Source: Gnetum montanum (taxonomy: Eukaryota > Streptophyta > Gnetopsida > Gnetales > Gnetaceae). From it: a DNA stretch of 41,995 nucleotides. The stretch lies in the NCBI GenBank assembly GCA_015680685.1, contig MNCI01009226.1, positions 166,287 to 208,281 on the forward strand, written 5' to 3'. This document shows positions 32,281-41,995 of the stretch, piece by piece (positions within the stretch are counted from its first letter, which is position 1; each line of letters begins with the position of its first letter). A program made the position numbers and the translations under genes. Under the pieces are notes generated by a model, which did no database searches, had not been told where the DNA came from, and worked only from the letters and a program-made list of their open reading frames with translations.

Positions 32281-34317
32281 ATTTGCCCGTAAGTAGCAAA
32301 GCAATAGCAAAAAAACACTAATATCCATTAAGACAAATAAGACATAGCTCTAGGGACTTTACCAACATTGCAGAGATATTGCAGCTGAACTGGTAATTCA
32401 CATTTGATACTTTCCAATTTGCATTGTTGGGAGCAGTGCTGGAATTTCCATGAAACTACGTCAAAAATTTTGCGACCCATTAGACAAACGCTCCCCTGTC
32501 CATATTCCTAGTGCAAAAATAATGTACAATGTATCTACTGCTCAATGTAATGCCCTTAGAGAATTACTGGCATGACTGATCCACAGCCAATACCAGAGCC
32601 CATAGCCATTTAGCAGACCAAGGAATAATTGCCCAAAATCATGTTTGGGAATATAATCTAGTACAACGATCAAACTTCAAGTTATTGCTAAAACCTCGAG
32701 ACTGCAGACCAAGCACCAATGCTGTTTTGCTTTGTTTATTCACGTTATTCAACCAACGCTCCTTTGCTTTGTTTACTTACGTTACTCTGGTTGCCGAAAA
32801 TCTGGTGTTTGAGGCAGTTTTGAGGACCTGGCTGGCAATGTGTGTTACTAATTAAATTTCAAACAAATGTTACAAGAGACTCTTAAGAACCTAGAATAAT
32901 GTGAGCTTTCACAAAAAACCCTTTGAAGGTATGTTAAAACAATGCTAACAAACCAAATTTGACAGGAGACTCCAAAAAATTGCAATAATAGAGATGAAAT
33001 ATACTTCAAAATGTTGTTGTCATTGCAACTGCATGAGTTAACCTATTAAAATTAGAGTTAAATTTGTAACTCACGTCCAGTTGCACCAACTGCTAATCCA
33101 AGCTTATGAACTTAAAAACCACCCAAAGGGTATGACGTAACAAAATGCAACCCTTCCATTCATTTACCTGGTCAAAGGGACAACTTTTAGGAGATGCGAG
33201 TTCCTAAGTTTGCTTCCCTTGTTAGATCGAGTTTCAAAATTGAAATGCAAAAATGTTTCCTATACATCCAAAATTTCTATTTTTCAAAGGCCATCTATAT
33301 CGGAAAATCACCCATGCTGTCAGTTTCCAGCATTCATTACAAAACCACCTGGCATACGAATAAATATGAAAATTTTATTAAATAAAATGTTTTTAAAGAG
33401 TTTCATGGGATGTTTTAAGTATCAGAGGTACGTTGGCAACTTTTCACCCAGCAACATTTATAAAGCTGTAAATGCTTCTGGTTTTCACGTGTTAGAATCA
33501 AATACAAATGCAAACATCAATTTACTCGAAACACATCGTAGCCATGGCTAAAAGCACATTTTTTTAAAGAACGTTTCTACTGTTGTCCTGGACTGCACTA
33601 TCCAAAATAATGGTCGATCCGTACGACTTAGAAAAGTGGTTTCAGATGTAATTAAAAACAAACCAACAATTATGAGCCAATGACTGGCCTTCAATTTTAA
33701 TAGCATGTAAATAATTTCTCTTTTGCAGGGGCTTTCAAAACTAACACTTGTGAGAGACCAAATGAAATGTTGGAACATCTTTCCAATGAAGGAACTGAAA
33801 TCAAACTAAATTCCAAATATGGAGAATATAGGTGCCACTAACTTTCTCTCGTTAATGAATAAAACCAGCCACCTAATTTAACCCCTTGAGCCATCATCTC
33901 AACAACTACAATCACATAATGTGTGAAAAGATTGGATTACTTGTAAATGACGAGTTTAGAAAACAGAAAATGGATTATACTTAGAAGATTAAAAACCAAT
34001 GATGCAATATATACATACATATCTATAACCACACACTATTCTATCTTAAATTACAATGCTCCTTGTTTGAACACCGGTGTCAATTAGGTTTATTATGCAA
34101 CCATCAACAGGTGCCCTCAAACTAGTAAAAATTGAAATTTGTTATATATAATAAACATAAATTACACCAATTTGAACACGCTTTCTACAATGTTAGTTAA
34201 ATCGTCGTACTGCATTGCCAGGTCTGTAATTTTGCTACATTCTAGTATCTTAGCTCACAGTCAGAAGAGGATCAATTTGAAATATGATTTAGGAGTAACC
34301 AATGATTTCTTCACCAT
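32281..34317. other. Intergenic region and 3' flank of the EBS-like gene
   Basis: No recognised domain on either strand and no match to the retroelement modules of this window. The frames at 33194-33385, 33210-33551 and 33548-33778 overlap in different frames and look accidental. The part near 34318 is the likely 3' UTR of the minus-strand gene; its length cannot be set. Confidence 0.5.
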
Positions 34318-37300
34318 CTAGGGTCCCCTTTTTCGCCTCTTAGATTCAACCTGCAATGAAGGGATATTCATCAACAAAAAAAAAACATAAATGTGTATTC
34401 TAATACAGGCAATAATAAAAATATCCTTTTGAAATGTACCAAAAAAAGGCATTAGTGATAAAATTTAGAAACTGATCAACATGATAATCGTTAAAACCTT
34501 GGTTTTGGCAATGAAATTTTGCTGACATTTACTGCAAAATTCTTTCAAAACAATCACAAACTATTTACAAAACCGCCGCAAATTTCTTGTATACCTTTGA
34601 ATCCGCCGGGGAGGAAACTGGGTGAGAATTCCGCAGTTTCTTTTCATAATCTTCAGATGAACAGTCGGAACAAATAAAATGGTCAATTCTTTTTGCTTGC
34701 TCTATCGTCATGTCAACACAAGCAGGGTGAAACCTACATGGAAAATCAATCAAAAATCAAATCAGTAGGAATACAGAATAACATCAAGAATGTCAACCTT
34801 AAAGCTTTGATCAGAATACATATATAAAAATAAGCAATAACGTGCAATAAAATATCAACTCCATCATATAGAAGCAATAATCTTTATATGCCTTAAAATG
34901 ACTCTTTAACACAGCCTTCCGATCAGGAAATAATCTTCCTAGAAAACATTGTTTCATACAACGAAAATACAGATGTTGATAGAGAAAGACCCAACATCTT
35001 CTATTATTTCGTCTTTGGTATCATCCTTTGGACTAATGATTATCACCCTCAGCTTCAATGCTCACCCAACCAAACAAGGTCCTGGAGGGTCACTGGAACC
35101 TAATCTCTTCAGGTGGCTATACTCAGGGTGAACCCATGGCTTCTGACTTGAGAAACAAGCACCTTAATATCACTCCAACTGATGGTCCCATGGTATCATC
35201 CTTTGAAGTACTTAACTAAAACTGCTGATTTTTCCCATCACTGGAAATAAGCTGGCCATTGAAGATAAACCAAATACAGCAACTGTTTCTTTTGTACAAT
35301 TATTTTATATTTTGTAATCATCTTTAACTGATATCTTTTCGTAAGCATCTTTCTTTAACAATTGTAATTGCAAAGATTTGGCTGCAAACTAATTATACTT
35401 ATAATATGTAACTTTTAATGTTAACATTTACTGCTGGATTCATATCCTCGTTTGATTTATTGTATTCAATTTCTGGTTAATATTATCCATGCGAAGGGGG
35501 GCTATAACAGACGAAACCAACTGGTCTAAGCCTTAAAAAAGGAAATCACGACAACCGTCCAAAACAAACAAGAAAAGCAGAATCATAACAACCTGATAAC
35601 ACAAAGCACGGATATGTAAAGAATATAAACCTCGGCACCAAAACTCATAATCAAATAATATGTTCAGAAATTTCTTGCACATTGCACATGATATTCAAAG
35701 GAATGTCCGATGTTCACGTTCAACAAAAACAATAAACAACTAATTGGAAACAAGATTAGATTGGCTAGTGAGGACGTCCTTGGAAAAAAGGAAATCAATT
35801 ATTTACTTTAAGAGCTTCGAGCTTACCAGTCTTTACAGGCTTCACATTGTACCATTAGATCATCAGGATTGTAAGGCATCTCACATTTGCAATATCTATA
35901 AATGCAAACAAAGTTCATAAGAAGCTAATTAAAGAAAAAGCTAATAGCAACCAGAAATAATTCAAAGTCAAATTAAAAAATTGGGAAAAGGACTACAGAC
36001 ACTGCCACCCTATCTGGAGTGAAAGAACCTGTAGCTGCCTTGTATTCAAAACGGCAAAAGAAATCCTCTGAGCCAACATCCTCAAGTTTTGTATAATTTT
36101 TGAATGAGTGAACTGTACACTTCCCCTCTATCGTATGTGCACTTTGAATGTCAAAGTGGTCTGAGAGGAATAATTCCTTGGCTCCATGAAATTGTCTTCT
36201 TCCTCCTATTGACTCTTCTGGACGATAGTACCAACGAACATGAACTTTCACATTGTTCCTTGCATCAGCTTCTATTTTCTCCACCCTTGCAACATATGGA
36301 GGCCTCTCTGGATCAGAGTTGCGCATCAACACGCAATCTCCAACTGCACCACCACATGAGGAACTTTGACTTAAAGTATAGCATTCATTATATTTTCTTT
36401 ATTTTTGGCCAGGTAAACAGCCAGCCGTAGATAGTCATCCTTAATTCTTTCAGCTACCCTAATGGTCAACCCATCATAGATGGGATGAAGACACAAAGGT
36501 GATAAGTGCGTTTTCTTTATTTAATATTGTATGGAAATGACATTGAAATCATCAAAATTTTACATTAATAACCTGTAATCCTCTATCACTGCTGTTCATA
36601 AAGTTTTATTGCAATGTCTACTTTCTGTGAAAGAAATGTATAATGCAGATTTAACCAAAATAAAAAGGAGCTGCATATTCTATCTCAATCATTCTCATCA
36701 TCATGATACACAAAGCATGATGGACAAAATCCAGATGGTCAAAGCCAAACAGAATAAACATGAGGAAGGGATGTTGCAAGCTAAATTTCCGTAACAAAGG
36801 GATTAATGGTGACATGTATATGTAATATGCATGATTAGAGCTTATTTTCCAAGCTGTGTCTTTCAATTATTTGCTCCAAGGTTAAAGTCAGGAGGATTCA
36901 ACTGAACATGTGTTAGGCTAAGAAACTGAAAACCCTTTATTAAGGTATCAGTTTTAACCTTCAACAATGGAATCAACAAAGATTGCAAAAAATTAGACAT
37001 TTGGGGATAATTTTGCTTTACGGGTCTAGTGGTTTCTTAAACTGCTCAACCCTGAGCAATACGACTTTTCAACAAAACTGCTGTCTAATCAGTTTGATTG
37101 TCTGCATCAAATTTATGGTACTGGAGTTGGTGTGGGTATGCCAGATTCACCGAGATTTGGAAGCCACTCATTGCTCGACTGTGGCTCCAAATATCATTGG
37201 AGAAAAAAACTTCTTCAAAGTTATAGCCTCTAAAATGCCTCACGTGTTTTGAAGTATGTGAAGCCAAGCGATGGAGATGGATGTTAAATTATATCAACCT

Positions 37301-38636
37301 TATTATGGAGTTTCACACTGCAAATCTACAAACCTTAAAGCTTGATCTAGCTCACATAACACTAAAATTTATAAATGCCTCTTTACCCCAACACATTATC
37401 GACTTCCTTTCTGAATTGCTGCTCCTAAACAAGTCAATAACATGAGCATTGTTGTGAAAAGTCCCATTTATAAAATGAAACAGGGAAGGTCCTCTATTTG
37501 GATTCCAGTGTCAATGCCTTTGGATCTGTTGGAATGCAAGAATTTGAGGATCCTAAGGCTGCAAACTTTGACCTTCCCAGAGGAATTATTTAAAGATACT
37601 CATCAAATACCATGCCTTGAAGAATGCCACTTCCATCATGTAGTACTAAGTACTACTAAAGGTGTCCACAACCTTTTGTGATTTCTGCCCACAACTTAAA
37701 AAATTAGTTACCAAACATGTAGGATTAATAAATGCAGAAATAAGATCATGCAGTCCGCAATCACTTCAAATACATGTAGGTTGTACACAGGGAACTCCTT
37801 CTCCGATCATCATCAAGACTGACTGCCTCCAGTTAGTTTCTCTTAAATTGGTAGTCAGTTATGGATATTTCTCCAATGATTTACAAGGTCACATCCATGC
37901 TCCTAAGTGCAATTTCTCCAAAGTGATATTGCTCAGGGTCAAGCAGTTTTAAAAAACAGCCAGACCTGTAAAGTACAATTATCCCGACATTTGCGTACGA
38001 AGCCACACAATGTTAGTTCACAATAATATCTGCATCTACGTGAATAATATGTAAACAAAAAAACAACCTAACAATAACAACTACCAAAACCTATGTTAAG
38101 CATCTAAATACCACATTCTGTTATCAAAGCCCTGTCAACTAAAACCTTACTCATGCAGCCGAAAACCGTAAGGCTTGAGTAGACACAAAACTCCGGCATT
38201 TCTTTAACAAACCAAAAACAAAACCACAGCCAAATTAAGTCTCGCATTGTAATGTTGGCTTTCGATTACCTTTTGATGTTACGGTCTTACAGAGGATCCT
38301 TAATATTCCAGACTTCTTGGTGTCAAAGAATTTAAAATTAATGCATATATGAAAGCCATTACATTATATACAATTGCTGTCTTCAAATTTAGAGCCACTC
38401 GGAAAAGAAACCACAGAAATGCTAAAAGCGAAATAGCAGCAAACAGAACATAAACGAAAGGAAATGAGAGCAAAAAAGAACACATGCGTAACATGGAAAG
38501 CAAAATTGATAATCAAAATGAACAAAAACGGAATACAGAAAAAGAAAATTGAAAAAATAAGACCTTTGACGACTTTATTAGTGCCTCTAATAGTGTAGGA
38601 ATCCAGCTCCTTCTTGCCAAGCTTAGGCTTTGCCAT
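34318..38636 (-). CDS. EBS: BAH-PHD histone reader, EBS/SHL family, five coding exons
   Basis: Minus-strand exons: 38636-38564, 36343-36001, 35895-35827, 34733-34595, 34350-34318. All introns follow GT-AG and all phases join, giving 218 residues and a TAG stop. Exon 1 reads [19 protein letters not shown], the family's start. Exon 2 is the BAH domain (about residues 26-139: [39 protein letters not shown]). Exons 3-4 form a C4HC3 PHD finger with C141, C143, C156, C159, H164, C167, C183, C186. Exon 5 adds a basic end, ESKRRKR, a likely nuclear signal. In Arabidopsis, EBS binds H3K27me3 by BAH and methylated H3K4 by PHD and represses flowering genes; the role here is inferred. EBS fits better than SHL from the NNVKVH and SAHTIEGKC wording. 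The donor at 36000 (GTCTGT) is weak. An in-frame ATG at 38786 would add 50 residues unlike the family. Confidence 0.93.
36983..37951 (+). pseudogene. Leucine-rich-repeat gene relic (F-box/LRR-like) inside EBS intron 1
   Basis: Antisense to the host gene, within its 2.2 kb first intron (36344-38563). Successive frames give LRR-like pieces in order: [13 protein letters not shown] near 37210, [14 protein letters not shown] near 37329, [18 protein letters not shown] near 37526, [13 protein letters not shown] near 37611, then after a frameshift at about 37665 [27 protein letters not shown] and [14 protein letters not shown], ending with TAA at 37949. At least three frameshifts or stops break it. 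No F-box is visible, so the F-box/LRR label rests on the style of the repeats only. It is probably a degraded gene or retrocopy inserted in the intron. Confidence 0.6.
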
Positions 38637-39230
38637 CCTCAATCCAGGCGATTCAGATATATCTCGACGGCGAATGTAATTGCGCCCTAAGATATGGTAC
38701 CTTATTTTCCTGCCTTGAAAAAAAATAATGTACTGGCACTGTCCTTTAACAATAGTGTAACCTTTCAAAGGTACAACGATAATCACAGAAAACTACTAAA
38801 AATTCCGCGGTATACTCCAATATGGCAAGTTTGTGACCAAGATTAGGGCTGCGCTATTAAATTCTTCAGCAGAAGCAAGGTCGATCAGTAAATTATACTG
38901 CTTCCAAGATGAAAAAAGAATGCGATTACCGGACAACAGTGCAGAAATCGGTGTTCTTCTGTCGCGATTACGCAAAAGAAGTAGCCTTTGGCTCAAGCAA
39001 CTGAAAATTGAATCGGATAAACCCTAATCGAAGGGCTTTGTGAACACTCAGAAGCCCCTGTGACAAAGAAACAATGCTGCCCCCGTGAACTACGACACGA
39101 GCTTTCACTTCGTTGACTTACTCCATTTTATTCATGATACGAAATTTGGCATGAACATCTATCATTACCGCATATCGAGTCTTTTGCTGCGCCGCATTCC
39201 AGCGTAAACATTTCGTGCTAATATCTTAAG
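38637..39230 (-). promoter_or_regulatory. 5' UTR and promoter region of the EBS-like gene
   Basis: No gene of its own is supported. A pyrimidine-rich run and CAG end on the minus strand at 38710, and a GTAATC donor-like site lies at 38929-38924. Together they would make a 220-base 5' UTR intron and would remove the in-frame upstream ATG at 38786. This is inference. The + strand frame at 38833-39027 and the minus frame at 38996-38796 overlap and match nothing known to me. Confidence 0.45.
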
Positions 39231-39939
39231 AAACGCACTTATTTTGATTCATAATCAACCAGGGTAACAATCAAGAATAATTATCTTATAACGATGAGGT
39301 ATTACCCTAATGGCAAGATACTTGATTTCCAAGTCTGAATTCACACTCCCAAGAATAATTATTTTATTAATAAAAAACCAACATTGCATAGATATAAAAT
39401 GACTACTCCTTAGAAAATTGTTTTTTTCTTAAGGGTAAGGCAGGTTATTTAAATTACTTTTGGGAAAACCCCAAAACAATAGTACATAGTACATAGGCAA
39501 AAGTATCAAGGATGAAGATAATCTACCAAATAAACACGAGGAAAGCCAACCAAAGATCCTAACTAGGTTGTTGTTGGAGCCTCATAAAAGCAAAGTTAAA
39601 AGCATGGTGGAATCAAGTTCGAACCTCATTCCAATTGGACAAAAAACCCCACGCCCACCTATAGGGATCTAAGCCACAAAATAAACACAAAAACATTTCA
39701 AACATATAAGACAAATTATAACAAAATGACCATCAAGCTACCACATATCTTAATCAAACCTCTCCTCCTCCGAGTTGTAGGGAGCATCCTCAAGGTCAGC
39801 CCTGTCAAGGGGTAGGCATAGCAACAACTAAACCTCTAGTGATTGCCAACCATGCAACATCACTAGGTCGATTTCCCTCAACAATGTGAGACTAGAAATC
39901 CTTCCCACACTACGACAAGCCATGTCTTACATTTTTTAC
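39231..39939. other. Intergenic stretch, no gene seen
   Basis: AT-rich. CAAGAATAATTAT is repeated at about 39273 and 39351, flanking ~65 bases. The remainder is A-rich with short open frames only and no recognised domain. It is the target-site side of LTR F; the five bases next to the LTR are TTTAC. Confidence 0.5.
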
Positions 39940-40779
39940 TGATGAGTGGCAAGATACCCCTACCCTGAACCATACGAATACGAGCGTAGCACGCACGATC
40001 CGGTCGAACTCCGCAGACTAAGTGCCTACATGCCCCATGGAACACTTAGGGTTAATCATCCGTTGTCTTCCCAGACCTACTTGCAGTTGTCACGGTGTAT
40101 GGTTAAGTAAGTCTGAGGTATATGATTTTTATATCTTTTTATGTTTTTTGTCTCCTATGCTATTGAGGTGAAGGGTTGAGAAACTAACTACTAACTCTAA
40201 CTAATGAACTAAGTCTAAATTAACCTAGCATCAGCATCCATTCCCACTACACACCCTGAACCGATGCAATCGTGGCTACCAAACGCTAATCGTTACTGGG
40301 ATCACCACGCGTAATGCACGTGCTCGAAGTGGTCGTACCAAGGCACTTAACTAGGAGGAAAGGGTTGAGAGAATCTAATCTAGCCTAAGCATGATGAGCA
40401 ACTGATTCCTTGATTATCCGTACACATCCTTAAATGCTTGTAATCAAGTCGTACTCATTCCGCATTTCTAGGAGATAAGGGTGAGAGAGAAAGCCATAAA
40501 TAACATTAAATAAAATCCTATTCCATGCACTGCAAGGTTTATCCGGAAAGCTTGTCTTTATTACCGTATGCAAACTTGTGTTCAGGTACAATGTTTGCTG
40601 GAATAAAGATCCGTTCACTTTGGGACTTCTACTGCGGGCACATGGAAAATATTCTATCTCTAGAGTGATCAATCTGCCAGAGTTTTCCTACTTCTAGCCT
40701 AGGATGAGGAAACAAGGGAAAGCCGCCTCTTATTTATAGATATTGCGACGCATTGCGATATCGCGTACGCGTCTCATCA
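39940..40779 (-). repeat. LTR F (3' LTR, minus strand)
   Basis: 840 bases. On the minus strand it begins TGATGA at 40779 and ends TCATCA at 39940. It is preceded by the polypurine tract TCATGGGGGTA (40790-40780), so it is the 3' LTR of an element reaching beyond the window's right end. U3 has CG-rich words (GATATCGC, ATGCGTCGC), then TATAAATA. R/U5 shares ATTCGTATGGTTCAGGGTAGGGGTA and related words with LTR C (17668-17691). Confidence 0.85.
40731..40738 (-). promoter_or_regulatory. TATA box of LTR F
   Basis: TATAAATA on the minus strand, about 42 bases into the LTR and just after GATATC/GCGTCGC words. Confidence 0.55.
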
Positions 40780-40790
40780 TACCCCCATGA
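40780..40790 (-). other. Polypurine tract before LTR F
   Basis: TCATGGGGGTA on the minus strand, identical to the tract before LTR E. It abuts TGATGA. Confidence 0.8.
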
Positions 40791-41349
40791 CTGAATGAAA
40801 ACTCGTGCTTGAGTTCCTTACAATAATGTTGAGAAGGTATGGGATTATTGACTCAATGGAACTAATGGGATGACATGTGAACGGATCATCATTACAAGAC
40901 TCAACAGAATTGGTGTTCATGACAGCAAGGGTGAATACCTTATTACATTGACATCAAGCCTTAGTTGGCAGCTGAGAAAGAGAGAGAGAGAAAGAAATGT
41001 TGCTGCTGCCACCGCCAAGATTGCACCTTTCGTTGTCCATCCATAAGCGTGCCATCAATCTTGCTCCTTGCATAGCTACTTCAGTGTTGCTCCATTCCAA
41101 GTGGTCCCTCCAAATTTGGTCCATTGTTGCATGATCACCATCTGCACACACAACACAATCTTATATTAGCAAGGGTAAATGAATCATCATGTAATTAATA
41201 CCTTGTGGCGGTGAAAGGTCCATTGGCTAGGTTGTGGTATGGCTGATACATATATGGAGATATAATATTCATGACTACCAAAGGCGTAGGGGTTAGGAAA
41301 AAATCAAAAAAATTCGGGGCTAGGAGAAAATCGAAAAAATCGAGCCCTG
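40791..41349 (-). other. 3' part of the minus-strand element, no sure gene
   Basis: Read on the minus strand, a 3' UTR matching those at 12605 and 26229 in short words ends at 40791. A 65-codon frame at 41151-40954 starts next to TGTGTGTGCAG|ATGG, an acceptor-like site resembling the one before ORF3 copy 2, but its product is not recognised. An imperfect tandem repeat of about 27 bases is at 41289-41343 (GGGGTTAGG/GGGGCTAGG followed by A-rich sequence). Confidence 0.45.
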
Positions 41350-41360
41350 TACCCCCATGA
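41350..41360 (-). other. Second polypurine-like tract
   Basis: TCATGGGGGTA on the minus strand, the same 11 bases as at 40790-40780, but followed by CAGGGCTCG rather than TGATGA. Confidence 0.5.
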
Positions 41361-41399
41361 CTAATTGCGAACCTCCGGTAGCGTTAGAATGGAGAAAGA

Positions 41400-41995
41400 A
41401 AAAGAAATAAGAAAGATTAGTAAAAAGGGACAACTATATCATTGATGAAATGGCTGTCAAGATAGAAATGAACAAAATAAAATTAATTGCAAAAATGTTA
41501 GAGGAAAGAAATTAACGGATGCACCAAATAGGAATGCCAATGGGTCCTCCCCAAAGCAGGCTCATGCCCTTAATGCCCTGACAAACCCACATTCAAAGAG
41601 TCCGTAGGCTTTGGGAATGTCATTTGGAACAAGAGTTAAAGTCTTAACCACAAGAATTTACCAAAAAGAAAACAATGCATCAACCAAAATATACGTTAAT
41701 GATACAACCGACAATGAGGTGAATAATGGAGAGAAGGATGGAGAGAAGAAAATGGAATGGAATCCCAAGAACAAGGTGGTGTACAGCCCCTTGTGTGTTT
41801 CATGATTAATGTGACTTGGTAATCTCATTCCAAGTCCGGCCTCAAACCAACCACTTCCAGTGACTTCGCATTAATGCATTCAACCAAACCATCTCCTTGA
41901 AGTAACAAGAATGCCTTCACCCAAGAGCCACCACCATTCCGACGAAACAAGGAGGAGAGAATGGGAAGCGAGAAGGGCCTTAGTTAGAGGGAACA
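41400..41995 (-). other. Linker module, copy 4
   Basis: On the minus strand it reads CTCTAACTAAGGCCCTTC near 41990, which follows the conserved core in copy 2, and further on GGGCATTAAGGGCATGAGCC with GGGGAGGACCCA near 41578-41545, as in copies 1 and 3. The core itself would lie just right of the window. The 64-codon + strand frame at 41611-41805 is antisense to it and probably not a gene. Confidence 0.65.

Larger units (their letters stand above)
39940..41995 (-). mobile_element. Athila/Tat-type element, minus strand, right part outside the window
   Basis: From right to left: linker copy 4, a second polypurine-like site, a short frame, a 3' UTR, a polypurine tract and LTR F. ORF3 is not recognisable between linker and LTR, so this copy differs from the two + strand ones. 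The remainder of the element would lie right of 41995. Confidence 0.65.

Noticed and set aside
32440-32600. Possible minus-strand exon ending in a Gly/Cys-rich peptide
   Set aside because: The open part is very short and no splice structure or family could be supported.
33194-33778. Three overlapping frames of 63-113 codons on both strands
   Set aside because: They overlap in different frames, have no recognised domain, and lie in the 3' flank of the EBS-like gene.
38796-39027. Overlapping frames on both strands upstream of the EBS-like gene
   Set aside because: They are in the probable 5' UTR and promoter, match nothing known to me and overlap each other.
39273-39365. CAAGAATAATTAT direct repeat as a target-site duplication
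   Set aside because: The ~65 bases between the repeats have no transposon ends; it is more likely chance or slippage in AT-rich sequence.
1-41995. CRISPR arrays, tRNA or rRNA genes, bacterial-type operons
   Set aside because: No regularly spaced identical repeats, no tRNA cloverleaf box pairs and no rRNA-like sequence were noticed; the window has eukaryotic introns and plant retroelements.

Overview
The window looks like nuclear DNA of a seed plant with a very repeat-rich genome, most likely a conifer. That organism call is an inference from one intron-split plant gene set among large, old, mutated Ty3/gypsy retrotransposons. No bacterial-type operons, rRNA, tRNA or CRISPR arrays were seen.

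Layout. Bases 1-1130 are an unassigned LTR-like repeat. Bases 1131-13630 are an almost complete but dead Athila/Tat-type Ty3 element on the + strand: truncated 5' LTR, tRNA-Asp-type primer site, gag, protease, RT, RNase H, integrase, a ~2 kb noncoding linker, an extra ~950-codon reading frame (here ORF3), polypurine tract and 3' LTR. Bases 13631-16802 are a second copy reduced to gag plus linker. Bases 16803-17705 are a well-preserved LTR with TGATGA...TTATCA ends and a primer site, followed by unassigned sequence and a gag block in the opposite orientation (18850-20940). Bases 20970-27274 are a deletion derivative: LTR, linker, second ORF3 and 3' LTR, with gag and pol missing. Bases 27275-31345 hold unassigned sequence and the LTR of another family, then a minus-strand LINE (L1-type) RT fragment at 31340-31900.

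The one gene that appears intact is on the minus strand at 34318-38636: five coding exons that join to a 218-residue BAH-PHD histone reader of the EBS/SHL family. Its 2.2 kb first intron holds a broken leucine-rich-repeat gene in antisense. Right of it, from 39940 to the window end, is a minus-strand retroelement of the same superfamily as the first.

How the parts relate. All four Athila-like copies share the linker, and two share ORF3, so the same modular element can be compared internally. Coding modules carry frameshifts and stops, many TAG/TAA where glutamine is expected, and the integrase has lost its catalytic acidic residues through changes that are all G-to-A, as expected from long-term cytosine methylation. 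The host gene lies in a ~7 kb lower-repeat island (about 32.3-39.2 kb) between these elements.
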